Assembly: GCF_028502605.1 (NCBI RefSeq)
Contig: NC_079233.1
Coordinates: 4,216,001 to 4,280,000, forward strand
From: Trichoderma breve
Taxonomy: Eukaryota > Ascomycota > Sordariomycetes > Hypocreales > Hypocreaceae
DNA length: 64,000 nucleotides
Direction of reading: 5' to 3'
Shown here: positions 1 to 11,395 of the stretch, in pieces
Layout of the letters: each line of letters begins with the position of its first letter
Position numbering within the stretch: the first letter of the stretch is position 1
Translations under genes and position numbers: made by a program
The notes under the pieces: model-generated
What the model was told of the DNA's origin: nothing
Database searches by the model: none
What the model saw: the letters and a program-made list of their open reading frames with translations, nothing else

Positions 1-1294
1 GCGAATAGAGCCAGCCGGAGCGTCCGATGGCGCCGCGACTAAAGTCATTGCTGCTCAGATTCCACGTAGAGCCGGGCGACTCGGTGGCGGCGTAGAACTC
101 GGCAATGGTTTCGATGCCGAAGCGGTCCTTGACGCGGTCCCAGATATCCGGACGGAGGCCGTTGCCGAAGGCGGCGCGGACGAGATGCTTCTTGTCCAGG
201 TTCTCGCCGGTGACGGGGTCCAGCTGCGGAGGAGCAGCTAGCAGGTAACGCATCGTCTCACCGACATACTGGATCGATGTGGCCTTGGAAGCGCGGCAGT
301 CGTCCCAGAAGGTCTTGGTGGAAAACTTACGGCCGAGGGCCTGAGTTGAGCCCGACACGAGGGTTGCACAGAAGGAAAGGAGGGCGGCGGATGAGTGATA
401 TAGGGGCATGCACTAAAAGGCTGAGTTAGGTTGATGTTGAAAAGCTGAAGAGAAGACTAAAAGGGCACTTACAGTATACATGATGTCGCCATTACCACGA
501 CCTAGCAGTGTTGAGGCCATGCTTCCGCCATAGATACATTTCCCCCATGATACCACCGCTGGCTTGGGCAAGCCTGTGGTGCCTGAAGTGTAGATGAGCA
601 TCGCCATGTTGGCCATGCTATCATCTGATCTGGCTGAGTTGGGGGCTCTCTCCGGAGCTGTTGATGAGGCCTCAGCCTCAGCCTCTGACGTGAAGATGAC
701 AAAGTTGACGTTGGGTAGAGCCTGTCTCACGCTCTCATCGTCGAATTTGGAAGCAACAGCAGGATCTATGAGACACAGCTTGGTCTTCGCCGCCTCAATA
801 CAGTGCGATAAGGGTTTGCCGGACAGGTTATAGTTGATAAACGCCGGTTTGGCACCTATCGACCACAGAGCGAACCAGATGAAGATGAAGGTGTCTGAGT
901 TTTCAAAGTCCATGGCCACGACATCCTGAGGCTTGACATCGAACCGGGTCCTGATCCAATGGCCATACCGCAGAATCTTGTCGTAGGCCTGGGCGTATGT
1001 GTACGTCCTGCCCTCAAAGATAAGAAGTAGTTGGTTGGCGAGGCGAGGATCTTGAGCAGAGGTTTCTAGGGTGTAGAAGAGGTTGATTGTATCGTGCTTG
1101 AGGCCGTGACGGACACGGAGAGCGGCCTTAGCGATGCTTTTGATGAGCCTTGCGTCGTACCAGATGCTGCTTTTGGCGTTGAGGTAGGCCAGAGAGGCGG
1201 CCGCCGCGGGGAGGAGGATGGGAAGAGGGACTGGCATGGCATTTAACGTTTTGCCTTGATACCCTGAGATGTAATGGGAAAACTTACCTGGCAT
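1..1294 (-). CDS. Very-long-chain acyl-CoA synthetase / fatty acid transporter (FATP/Fat1-like), C-terminal part missing
   Basis: An AMP-binding enzyme that would activate long or very-long-chain fatty acids to acyl-CoA during uptake. The ATP/AMP signature TSGTTGLPKPAVVSWGK is visible, with the typical FATP continuation YTCMPLYHSSAALL after a 60-nt intron at 413..472 (GTAAGT...TTTTAG). Downstream, the segment AAFGNGLRPDIWDRVKDRFGI and FYAATESPGSTWN match FATP family members. A hydrophobic stretch near the N terminus (PVPLPILLPAAAASLAYL) fits a membrane-associated enzyme. The gene leaves the window at the left edge, so the C-terminal third is not seen. The start is uncertain. The outer ATG at 1294 is used here. 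A GTAAGT immediately after ATGCCAG and a CCAG 57 nt later could be an alternative first intron, giving the same MPVPLP start as the inner ATG at 1237. Confidence 0.9.
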
Positions 1295-3568
1295 TTTGTT
1301 TTAGTGAGGGAGTCTGGATAAAGTGAGAGCCGCTGCTGAGGATAAAGTGAAGCAAGTCCGGGTTCAAGCCGTTGTTGGACCTCTCTGGCTCAAGTTGTAG
1401 TCAACTTCCCCTCAGTTTCGTATTCAGTCTCCTTAAGGGCCTATTGTTTCTCTGTGCTTTATTTACTAGGCGAATTAAATGTCATAATGCCCATCCGGAT
1501 AGGGATTACCGCCGATTCGGGGTTGATGAGCCTCGGCATTCAGGGTAAATTGTTTCCTAGATGAGTAGGTTGGAGTATCGAGGCGCATGTATATCAATGT
1601 ACCCCGGATTTGGCGACACACGTACACAATAACAAGACGCAGACACCAGAAAAAGACAAACCAAGCAAAATGCCACGCTGCAAAGGAGAACCGGACAGGT
1701 AAAGACAAACAGACAATGGAGAAAAAAAAGAAGAAGAAAAATCTCTGGGCCAACAATGGAAAGACTGTTGGTTGAGTTCGTCTTCAGAAAAACCCCTGTG
1801 GGATAGTGATTTTTTTGGCCAGGGAGGGCGGGAGGCGGACATGCGGCGGTCGAAACGCGGCGTTATGCATACTGCATGTGTACTGGTAGCATGTGTGCAC
1901 GAGGGAGGGATCGGTGTTGGTTAGGTCCGCCGCGGCCGGGGCTATGGGGACGGTAGGGGGCGAAGGCGTGGTTAGGCTTGCGAGAAGTCGATGGGTGAAT
2001 GATTCAGAGTCGTGGTGATGGTGTAAGTGCCGGTATTGGAGGACAGCAAAGGCATCCAGTCCATCCGACAGTGATGAAGTACCGCTCAACTCGACTAGAC
2101 ACCATCTCATGCTTTGCTCTGAGTGCAGTTCAGATAGACAAACTATCTATACAGACCCAGCAATAGGAGTACCTTCGAGTACATGAATCAAACTCCAGGA
2201 CCTTTGGAATCTCCACACTATCTTCCACGGGATGCCTCCCCCCTTGCCTCGATGAAGACGCGGCCGGCCGGACCAGAGATTCGTACATCACCCCGACCCT
2301 CCGCTCACCAACAAAACCCCCAAATCCGTTTATTCCTTAAAGCGATTAATCGCGGGGAAACACATCATCATCTCATCACTTTCCACGGAACCAGATCCGC
2401 GCTGCGTCTGGTCTGCCCTTGGCGGCTTCGTTGCAAGCGATGCCTCGGCTCCACGGGCTAGCTGGCTTCCTATTCCCTGCGCTGCCGTGCGGGGTTCGTC
2501 CGCAGTGGATCAAGCAAGGGTTCAGCTGCGAAGCAAATTGGCTGCAGAGAGAGCCTAAATCCGGACGAGGGTTGTGCCTTTGTAATCTAGTACGGAGTAG
2601 TTGCCGGACTCTGGGGGTCTCGAGGACGTCTGCTACGCCAATCCAGATCCAGAAAGCGAAGGCGATGGTCGTCAATCCCATCCCGTGTGTGCGTGGCTGT
2701 TGAGAGCTGTGCAGACTAGGTCTAAATAGTATAGCAATTCGGCGCTATAGATGCCTCGGAGACAGTGCATCTTTGGGCCATTTTGCTGCTTGGTGGTCCT
2801 TACCAGATGGAAATGGCATGCTGTGGAGTAGGATTGTCGCGTGGCCGGTTGCTTTGTGTTCAGAAGTTTAGCTTGCTTTGTGTTTCCAATGCCGTTTCCC
2901 CCTTTCGCATCTCTCTTTTTTGGTCCAAGGGTTCATCGCGATAGATGGTATATCTGCGATAAATTCCGTAAAAGCTTGGTATCCCATTCAAGCTCTATTC
3001 CTCATCTTCGGTACAATTCTGCAAGCAGGTTCAAAAGGCGGTCACTGATGCGTGTCTTCGGCCTCCTAAAGACTCTATACGTGCTGTTGAGCTGGTGATC
3101 TAATGGGTCCCCAATAGTAAGATGCTCAAGTGAGAAGGTCCATTATGACACCCAGCTATACACAAACATACATGCGGCTTCATCAAAAGGACTTCTGGCA
3201 CTGAATAACTGCTGCGCAACCGAAAGACTGATAAAGCAGTTTTTCATCATTTGGTGATTATGACCTCTTGGTAGCACCGTAGTACCTATTGATGAACCTC
3301 GGCTGCCGGCCGCACAGTGCTCGGAACTGAGCCGAGTGTATTGAGACACGCTTCGGCAAGGGTAATTGAATTCCGACGTCGTATATTCTGGTTCCTCTGT
3401 GCAATGTGATCTGTCAAGTGTTTGGAGTCCCTGTCTGTGGGATATAAGTGTAATCAAGCAGTCATGGTAGGATGCAAGGTAAGCAGGATTATGAGTAATG
3501 AAGGATTTCATAGTCCAGATATCAATCGTGCTTCGGGCCGCCGATAACCAGAGGAGCGTGCTCATGGC
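1295..3568. other. Intergenic region, no gene recognised
   Basis: About 2.3 kb between the 5' end of the acyl-CoA synthetase gene and the 3' end of the HET gene. Only short overlapping reading frames occur, without recognisable motifs or consistent splice structure. A purine-rich run lies near 1717-1742. It presumably holds the synthetase promoter. Nothing else can be supported. Confidence 0.5.
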
Positions 3569-5449
3569 TCATGTTAACCATATTCCAACTTTCGCACTCT
3601 TGTCCCATTTTTCGCCGCCCATTAGGCCATGGATATATGCGTGGCACACATACAGGAATCGTCCCTGGTCAACCGGTCGTAGAATGACTGGCATGTGTAA
3701 ACCAGAGATGAGCGCAACAATATCTCCCACTTGTACTATATCTGGAATAAGCCTAATCTCTCTATTCTCTGTTGTGATGAAGCGCTTCCTTTGGCAGGTG
3801 ATCATGATCTTTAGTTGAAATCTCGATCCTTCGCCTTTGGTAAGCGTAAAAAATGACTGGAGCGCAGTAGACGATCGTGGAGGTGTGTGCTTTTGCTGCA
3901 TTGTCGTAGATGCATAGGCCTGGATAGCTTCCAACCAAGGCCAGAATGACGACTTGAGATTCACAATCTCTTGTTCAGCCTCTTTGGAGCTGTGATACTC
4001 CAGCAGCGTCTCACACAAGGCGTACCGGCTATTTTCAGCATCCTTCCCATTCGAATGCGATCTTGCAGAAGACGCGAGATCAACCCAACTGGTAAAGACT
4101 TCAAAAGCTGCATGAATGTCTTCGGCAGTGTCATCGAGGTTCCACCCATTATTCGCTTCCATTCTAAGGCCATCCCAAACAAGCCTCTCGTTTATCGCTG
4201 AATGTTGGCGGCTTTTCACAGACAGCGGTTGTCCGACCTGCCGTACGCGGTCGACAATGGATCCCTGTATTTGGATACGAAGCGTGTTCTCTGAGAATTG
4301 CAAGCTCGGACTCGACATTCCACTAGCGGTAAACGGTTTCTTTGTAACGGTCACACGTTGATCGGCTGCTATCCAAGCAGCATCTCCCCAGTCTACCGTC
4401 CACGAGGGTAGCCCTGCTCTCCGATTCTCTGAGGGGACATGGTAGAGGAATTCCATGCAAGAGTCGTTTGTGAAACATGCCACAGTGGCGGCTGCGTAGA
4501 TTCGGCCCAGCGTTTCCGAATAATCTGGAGCCGGAACAATAATATCCAGCTCTTCGAATATTCCAAAAAGGGCAAAGATTCGATCTTTTGGATCTGTGCA
4601 TTTCTTCTCTGTACCGTATAGCAGAATCTCCAACAGACTTCGTTTATTGCTGCTCTGGCTCACGGTTCCGTTACTCTCTCTCTTCTCCGCCAAGAGCCCA
4701 CTCAAATATGCCTGCAGTCGCATAGCAGAATGCCAGTCTCCCCATTTGTAGTCTGATGCTCTCAGCATATCCAGGGCAATAGCCAAATAGAGCCAAGGGA
4801 GAGAAACGCTTCCACAGAGGACTCGTACCAGCTGTTGTGATGGCAAAGCCACTTCCTGGATTGTCCACATGCGAGAAAACCATGATCGCTTAAATAGAGG
4901 GCCAATTGGGTCATCTGAATCCTTCTTCACCTGTAAGCCGAGCAAGATTGGAAGACATCTCTCCATGCGTTCCTTGTCCACGCTCATAAGGGCAATATCT
5001 TCCAAACAGCCAATGGCCCTTTTGCTCGGTTCGTCTTCTTCTCCAAGCCACACGATTACCTCCGCAGCCTGCTTATAAATGTCTCGCATGAGTGCGACCT
5101 GAGCGCTGCGTTCGGCTATGGATGTCTGATCGATACAGATCCCATCGATCCATAAAGTCAGGTCGTCCATGCTCCTCAGTCGCCGGAGGGCAGCCATACA
5201 ATTTTGCGTGATGAGCAGCGTGGCACCATCGCATTCAATGGGATGTGACGGAGTTTGTGCGTCCCAGGAGTAGGAGAGTGCCTTGTAAACCGGGTTTGAG
5301 TCCAGGGCAACTTCTGCTAGAGTGCATCTCAAGTCATCTGTTAGATGAGCCGCAGCTTCGAGATGGATCAACCTTATTGATCTGGTCAACGTGAGGGGGA
5401 TATGCGTGTACGAGACCATATCTTGTGGAATCGTCTTCTGCGTGGCCAA
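3569..5449 (-). CDS. HET-domain (heterokaryon incompatibility) protein
   Basis: A 626-residue intronless protein with a classical HET domain. The start of the domain reads YKALSYSWD near residue 55. It continues with the LTLWIDGICIDQ block and the QVALMRDIYKQAAEVIVWLGEE block by about residue 155. The typical RSWFSRMWTIQEVALPSQ motif follows near residue 190. HET domains in filamentous fungi trigger programmed cell death when genetically different individuals fuse, usually as the effector of a non-self recognition pair. The C-terminal two thirds, including DPKDRIFALFGI around residue 290, is the variable region normally found in such proteins and carries no recognised additional domain. No partner gene lies directly beside it. 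Which allele or NLR it might work with is unknown. Confidence 0.92.
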   Translation of the reverse strand: MATQKTIPQDMVSYTHIPLTLTRSIRLIHLEAAAHLTDDLRCTLAEVALDSNPVYKALSYSWDAQTPSHPIECDGATLLITQNCMAALRRLRSMDDLTLWIDGICIDQTSIAERSAQVALMRDIYKQAAEVIVWLGEEDEPSKRAIGCLEDIALMSVDKERMERCLPILLGLQVKKDSDDPIGPLFKRSWFSRMWTIQEVALPSQQLVRVLCGSVSLPWLYLAIALDMLRASDYKWGDWHSAMRLQAYLSGLLAEKRESNGTVSQSSNKRSLLEILLYGTEKKCTDPKDRIFALFGIFEELDIIVPAPDYSETLGRIYAAATVACFTNDSCMEFLYHVPSENRRAGLPSWTVDWGDAAWIAADQRVTVTKKPFTASGMSSPSLQFSENTLRIQIQGSIVDRVRQVGQPLSVKSRQHSAINERLVWDGLRMEANNGWNLDDTAEDIHAAFEVFTSWVDLASSARSHSNGKDAENSRYALCETLLEYHSSKEAEQEIVNLKSSFWPWLEAIQAYASTTMQQKHTPPRSSTALQSFFTLTKGEGSRFQLKIMITCQRKRFITTENREIRLIPDIVQVGDIVALISGLHMPVILRPVDQGRFLYVCHAYIHGLMGGEKWDKSAKVGIWLT

Positions 5450-6567
5450 GCACCATGGTTATGAAATGGTCAACACAATCTGATATTAGCGGACGATGAC
5501 GATGTCTTCGATGACAGCTCATGTGACTTGTTTCACGTATCCGAGTTCGCACACGTGATGAGAGAACCAATGCGCCATCCCATGCCTTGGTATGCACACA
5601 ACACAAGATGATAGTACAATATTAGCTGGTGTCTTTCCAGCGGATTGGAGAATCAAGGATTTATTGATATGTATATTCCAATGGAAATAGCCAACGAGAG
5701 ATTGCCCTCTTGTTTCTTATGGCGGCCATCACTGTATCTTGTGCGAGTATTGGTCATGCAAAAGCAAGTACTAATGAATCCAGAGAGCTCTTGTTTGAGT
5801 ATGGATGGAATCACATCCACGCTGTTTCTGTTTCTGTTTCTGGAGTAAAAGAAAAGTCTCTCTCGTCTCTATGCGACGGTGTTTCACAAACTCTTACCTG
5901 TTCTGTGGACTATAGCCTTATCTATGGTTATAACTTTGTAATTGAATGCCGATAAAGCCGGTCAAGGGGGCCATCTCGAGGTCTTCGCCACAGTCCGGAG
6001 TCGACATGGTTCGAGATACACTTTATATGACATCGAATCCATCAATGAGAGCAATCCTCGGAAGGCTAGAACATTGTTAGACCGGGACCTAAAATATAGC
6101 TTCTCTCATCGCCATGCTGCTAGGCGTAGAAAGCAGGGGCATCTGTGTTGTTTCTGCGGATTTCAAGGTGTCCAGCTGATAGCCCAATGCACTCTCATTT
6201 CAGCTCCGCCACAACCGATCTCCCGCGCGCGAGAGCTTTTCCAGAATCGCATCAAGTGTCCAATGTCTTAATAAACCAGGTACGAATTAGGCGGCAGCAA
6301 ATTAACATGCCTGGCGATCGTCGCCAATATCGGGCTAGCTGTCTCAATAGTTCGGCCTGCGCCAGCTATTATCGCCACAATATTTGCGCGCTATTGCACC
6401 AGCTGAAAACTAGACAGGCAAGACAGGAAACCGTGAGGCATCCAGCACCAGCAAGCATTGTTATAGGAGTAACACATATTTAAAAGCCACAGACTTGGCA
6501 CTGAAAACGTTTGATGGGAGAGTGAAACCCAAGGCGTTGAAGCAGAAAAACCATTGGTCAAACCACA
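5450..6567. other. Intergenic region, no gene recognised
   Basis: About 1.1 kb between the divergent starts of the HET gene and the cysteine-rich surface protein gene, so it must contain both promoters. Short open frames around 5942-6483 show no family motif. An upstream signal-peptide exon for the next gene was looked for here and not found. Confidence 0.45.
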
Positions 6568-7509
6568 ATGGCGGCTCAAAACAAGTTCACAACCTGTACC
6601 TTTATCCTCAAGAAGTGTGACTTTTCTAGTGCTTCGCTCGCACCAAGTGAGTCGTTCCCCAGTACTTGGGTGTAACTCATATCAAAGCCACATTGCTAAC
6701 CCATCCATCAGCATGTGTTAAGAACTTTTGTCAAGGAGAGCCATACGGCTTTGGCTCTTGCACAGCGGACTTCACTGGCGTACCAGCAGAATGCTGCTCG
6801 CAAAGCACGGTTGGCGATGTAGCACAATGCATGGCCGACTTTCAGCAGCAACAGGGATATGGCATCTTTGGCGATGCTTGTCTCTCCGTTGAGAGATATG
6901 TGACCGAATGCGAAAATGCCAACTCCGGGTTTGACAACGCTTCCTTCAAGCAGCAGGCTGGGTGTCTTTGCTATGACAGCAACGGCAACTATGCTCCAGA
7001 CACATGGGATAACGCGGTGGCCACTTGCGTAAGCACAGGAGAGAGCGCTCACCCGACCATCTGGAGCGCTCTGCAAAAGAACTCCCAAGTGATTGGTCTG
7101 TGTACCAAGTTTGCCGGTGCTGCTGCTCCAACCGGCCCCGCGACAACCGGTCCCATCCCGACAGACACCACGGCGAGTTCCACTGCCACCGGTGAGGCAC
7201 CTCCAGGAACGACAGCGGCCGACACGGCAAGCCAAACTGAGACAGGCTCAACTCCTGCTGGAACCACAGGCTCGAGCAACCAGACTCCAGCACCATCCAG
7301 TGCAACTAGTAGCAGCGCGGCTGCGACAACCACAACGACCAGATCTGCGGCGGCCAGAGTTGGAGAGGTGAGTTGAAGACATTAACTCTTTTTGCTTGTT
7401 CGAATGCATGCTGACTTCTTCGGGATATGTAAAGATGAGCTATTCTCAAATCAAGTGGGCAGCCGTAGGCCTTGGACTGATGTTGCCCGCATTTATGGTG
7501 ACATTGTAA
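6568..7509 (+). CDS. Cysteine-rich cell-surface protein, probably GPI-anchored (function unknown)
   Basis: Three exons (6568..6646, 6712..7367, 7435..7509; introns GTGAGT...CAG and GTGAGT...AAG) give a 269-residue protein. The N-terminal 160 residues hold many cysteines (for example FTTCTFILKKC, ECCSQ, CLCYD). A Ser/Thr/Pro-rich low-complexity linker of about 90 residues follows, rich in TTG, SST and TTT runs and likely O-glycosylated. The last exon encodes WAAVGLGLMLPAFMVTL, a hydrophobic tail ending the protein, as in GPI-anchor signals. That layout is typical of fungal wall or membrane-anchored surface proteins. Oddly, no signal peptide is visible at the chosen start. A TGA lies in frame ten codons upstream, so a signal-peptide exon, if present, must be separated by an unrecognised intron. 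The family is not identified. Confidence 0.7.
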
Positions 7510-8025
7510 TGGGCAAATCATCGGGGATAAACCTGGCCAGACAGATGGGCATAATTGATTCATGATGAAATGCGGCGTTTATGGATACCTTTGTGTTGAT
7601 TTATTTGATTTTGAGGTTGGCATCATGAAGGCTGGATGAATTGTGGCTTTGATCGTTCAAGTACAGAGTAGTAGCGGGCGTTAGTACAGATAGCGCCTAA
7701 TTGGAGATTCGTGGTTATTGTGTGACCTGATAGATCATGGCAATTGTTTGAACAGATTTATCCATTTGAGCGAGAATAAGGACGAAAACAAAGCCCAAAA
7801 TATTAGGCCATGTGATGTGAAGAAGAAGAAGAAGAGTTAATGTGAAGTTGTCATCGTCACATCAGATGCGTAGAAATGCTGCGGCAGCCAGTGACATTCA
7901 CGTGACTGCGCTTGTACCTGAATTAATGCCACTTAGCCTCCAACTTCCATCGCGTCTCAAGCAGCCAGTCAGTTCAGAAGCCAATTCGAGATCCAGCTGC
8001 TTGCATATCTTCCAGGACGGCAATC
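7510..8025. other. Intergenic region, no gene recognised
   Basis: About 0.5 kb containing the 3' end of the surface-protein gene and the promoter/5' leader of the PIG-S gene. A short GAA-type repeat (agaagaagaagaagag) lies near 7820. Nothing else is seen. Confidence 0.5.
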
Positions 8026-9703
8026 ATGGCGCCTGGGGAATCAGGGCAGCCGCAGGCATCCGGCGATTCTGCGCCTGCTGCTCCATCGCCTACCTTGCCC
8101 CCTCCTGAGAAGCCGTCGGCAGTCAGACAACGGTCATATGTCGTGCTGTCCTTCTGGCTGGTTGTCCTACTGCTTGGATTGCCTATCTGGTGGAAGACAA
8201 CGGCGATTTACCGAGCCGAATTACCTCTGGATAGGATGCTGAAGTGGGCTGATGGCAAGGTAAGAGATCAAATTCCAAGTCCTCAAAGCGGCGCTTTGTC
8301 CCCTCCAACTGACGCAATATGCTGCACAGGCTTGTCGACCCGTCTTCCCCCTCCAGATCTCGATACAGGCCGATTCTCTCCAGGAGCAAGAAGCCCAGAA
8401 TCTTATCCGACTGACCCAGCATGCATTGGACGATCTAAACGACTTCTCCGGCCACCACCTGCGCTTGCAGCTTGCGCCACGGAATGCGCCCCTTCCGAGA
8501 GACGACTTCCAAACCGCTTTGACGATTCGCCTCAAACCGGGCACCAGCAGCTCGGCCTCACTCAACCAAGAATCTGCTGTTCTCGACATAACTTACCCAC
8601 CCAACCATGTTCCATCTCTCACTTCGCCATCCTCCCCGCTTGCATCTTACATTACGAACGAGCTCCGAGCCACCTTTGCCGAGGAACAGTCCATTATATC
8701 GTACCTCCTTTCTACATCGTCCATGTCCACCGGCGTACGTCCCCAAGGCCTGAGTGCTGAGGCTGCCGAGGCCCTTTCTAAGCGGACGACTCGATCTCTG
8801 CGATACGCTCCGACGTACCATCTCACCTTTTCTCTATTCACCGATAATGCGCTGCCCAACACCTGGGATATTGAGACTGCATTGGACGAGTACATCAGGC
8901 CAATGCTGGAGGTTCTGCGCCCTATCCACAATTTCACCATCGACACACAAGTTCAGCTGTATGCCATACCCGGTGTACAATCTCAAGTGCTCAGCAAAGA
9001 CCACCTATCCTCATTCATCAATGCCGCTGAATGGCCGCTGTCTCCATCTATTGGCAAAGCGCCGACGGTCAACTTTGTCATATACATTGGAAATCAGACA
9101 GTTGGTCTGGATGCTGAGGCGGAAACATCTCGCTCGTGGATGATTCCCCAATGGGGCACTGTATACTTGCTTTCTCTACCCGATACGGAGAGCCATGTGT
9201 CGACCGCAGCGCTGAAACAGCCCATGCTTACATTTGGTGGTCATTTGCTGACACTAATGGGCACCCCTCAGTCTGGATCTCTACCTTTGAGGCTGTCCAC
9301 TCTTGGCCGTATTCGATCTACCGATCTTTTGCTTCGTGCATCATCTACCCTAGGGTCTCTCGCGAGATTGTCACTCGCATTGCCTTCCATCTCAATTCCT
9401 CGCAGCGTTGCGGATGGTGTTTCAAAGACGATGCATCACTTGGAGCTGGCGTGCGCCGATCTTGGAGGGCCCGAGGGACTGATGCATGCGAGAATTGCTG
9501 AGGAAGAGGCAGAGAGGGCCTTCTTTGAGAAGAGTATGGTGGGACAGTTGTATTTCCCAGATGAGCACAAGATTGCCGTCTATCTCCCACTGCTTGGGCC
9601 GGTGTTTGTGCCGCTTATCATGGGGTTAATTAACGAGGTGAAGAAGCTTATAAAGGAGGCCAAGCAGAAAGCACTGGATGCTAGAACTAAGAAACAGCAG
9701 TAA
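8026..9703 (+). CDS. GPI transamidase subunit PIG-S / Gpi17
   Basis: Two exons (8026..8259 and 8330..9703; intron GTAAGA...CACAG) encode 535 residues. The protein is a subunit of the ER-membrane GPI transamidase that attaches GPI anchors to the C termini of secreted proteins. The architecture matches the PIG-S family: a short proline-rich cytosolic N terminus, a first transmembrane helix (SFWLVVLLLGLPIWW, about residues 41-58), the conserved following segment WWKTTAIYRAELP, a large luminal domain, and a second hydrophobic segment near the C terminus (YLPLLGPVFVPLIMGLINEV) before a lysine-rich tail. Length is normal for the family. The upstream neighbour encodes a probable GPI-anchored substrate-type protein, but there is no reason to infer a functional pair beyond coincidence. 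Confidence 0.93.
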
Positions 9704-10024
9704 TAAATTTTAGATCTTTTTTTGGTTATATGAAATAGAAGATACCCACGAATCCGGTCCCTTTCCCACTGTCTTTTGATGTCCTCTTTTCTGATATTTT
9801 AGTCATATTATGACAGCTTTCTGTGCTGATTGAATGGTTACCTGCAAATCAAAATGACGTCGCAGCCAAGCTAGAGCGAAGCTTCCCGACGAATAATTGG
9901 AGCTCCGGCAGTCCCTTCAGCAACCGAAACTTCATCTCCACCACTAAGACAAATACACACCTTATTGTTATCCTTGGCGATAGCCGCCCTTTGCCGCCCT
10001 GCTCAAAATGCGAAAAAGAAGAAG
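9704..10024. other. Intergenic region, no gene recognised
   Basis: About 320 bases between two genes read in the same direction. It holds the PIG-S terminator region and the promoter of the hydrolase gene. The hydrolase frame stays open upstream to 9965, so a 20-residue N-terminal extension is possible. Confidence 0.45.
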
Positions 10025-11138
10025 ATGCTGCCCGAGCCTTCCTTTACGCTAACAATCCCCAGCATCCACGACGGCACGGCGCTGGATTGTCGAGTCTATC
10101 ACCCAGCCTCATTGTTTGCAGGCGCGCGCAGCTCACAGCACGGAGCGGCGCCTTGGAAACGACATGCGGCTGTTTTTGCACATCCGTATGCTCCGCTGGG
10201 CGGGAGCTTTGACGATGGACTGGTAGACATTGTGGCATCGCAGCTGCTTCGCAAGGGGTATCTGCTGGGGACGTTCAATTTCAGGTGCGTGTCGTGGAGC
10301 TGAACTGAACGAGGCGCTCGCATTTGGGCTAATGAGAGGGAAACTGAGATGTAGAGGTGCTGGGCAATCTGGTGGACGGACATCGTGGACGGCTAAGCCG
10401 GAACGCGACGACTACATCAGCTTCGTTGGCTTCATGGCGCATTACGTTCATCGCCTCGTGTCGTCTGGCGTAACTGAGCAACAGGCAACGTCAGTTAGCC
10501 AGCGTCCTGTCTTGCTTATGGCGGGCTACTCGTATGGAGCCATGATAACGACACAATTGCCGCCTCTTAATGAGCTTCTGGAACGCTTTGCCTCTCCGGA
10601 CAGTGGATCCAACGCTGCTCAGATTCGACTGCGGGCTGAGAGTTGGGCTGAGAAGCAGAGCCAAGCTCTACAGGAAGCTCGCGGTGCCACCACAGGCGGA
10701 CAACAAAAACCCCACGGAACCACGAGCAAGTCAGCTAGTTCACAGGTGCCGGCAAATGGCAAACTTTCGCCGGTAAACGGCTTCACCATACCCCAGCCAG
10801 CCTATCTGCTCGTGTCTCCACTGCAGGGCCTCGTTACGCATCTTGCCACCATGTCCTTGGTGCCGTCGGTATTCGCGAGGCGAAGTCCCCCTCCGGACGA
10901 TGAAGCTGAGACTAAGCTGGTGCGAAATCCCACTCTGGCCGTCTTCGGAGATGGTGACATCTTTGTCCCTGTGGGCAAGCTGCGTTCCTGGGTGGCTCGG
11001 CTGAGTTCGCAGCACGCATCACAGTTTCGTGGACACGAAATTGCGTCGGCTGGGCATTTTTGGGCTGAAGAGGGAGTGTTGTATTCCATGCTAGATTTGG
11101 TTTGTGATTTTGCGGGTAAGCTGTACGACAGCAATTAG
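10025..11138 (+). CDS. Alpha/beta hydrolase-fold protein
   Basis: Two exons (10025..10284 and 10355..11138; intron GTGCGT...TGTAG) give 347 residues. The splice joins FNF to RGAGQSGG, reproducing the conserved FNFRGxGxSxG turn of this hydrolase subfamily. The nucleophile elbow is GYSYGA, a conserved aspartate probably lies in the VFGDGD segment, and the terminal histidine in ASAGHFW. A Ser/Gly/Gln-rich insertion between about residues 190 and 235 looks like a flexible loop. The reaction and substrate cannot be stated; relatives are annotated only as alpha/beta hydrolases. The start at 10025 follows a lysine-rich run; an in-frame ATG at 9965 would add 20 residues. Confidence 0.85.
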
Positions 11139-11395
11139 AGTGATGGGTATACAAATGGGATCAATATTTATATGTTCGATAGACCTGAAGGTAACAAATG
11201 CCTTTATGATAGCAGGCTTAAATTGCTTTTATTAGCGTATTATAATACTGGCTGTCACCTTTTCTAGCCTGTTGTACACATCTACCATCTCCAAGATGCA
11301 TGTGCTATGCTCTTCCTGTATCCTTCAACCAGGTGGTAAACAATCAAAAAAATCAAAACCCCATAAACGCCTCTGTAGATTGCCACGATACTGGC

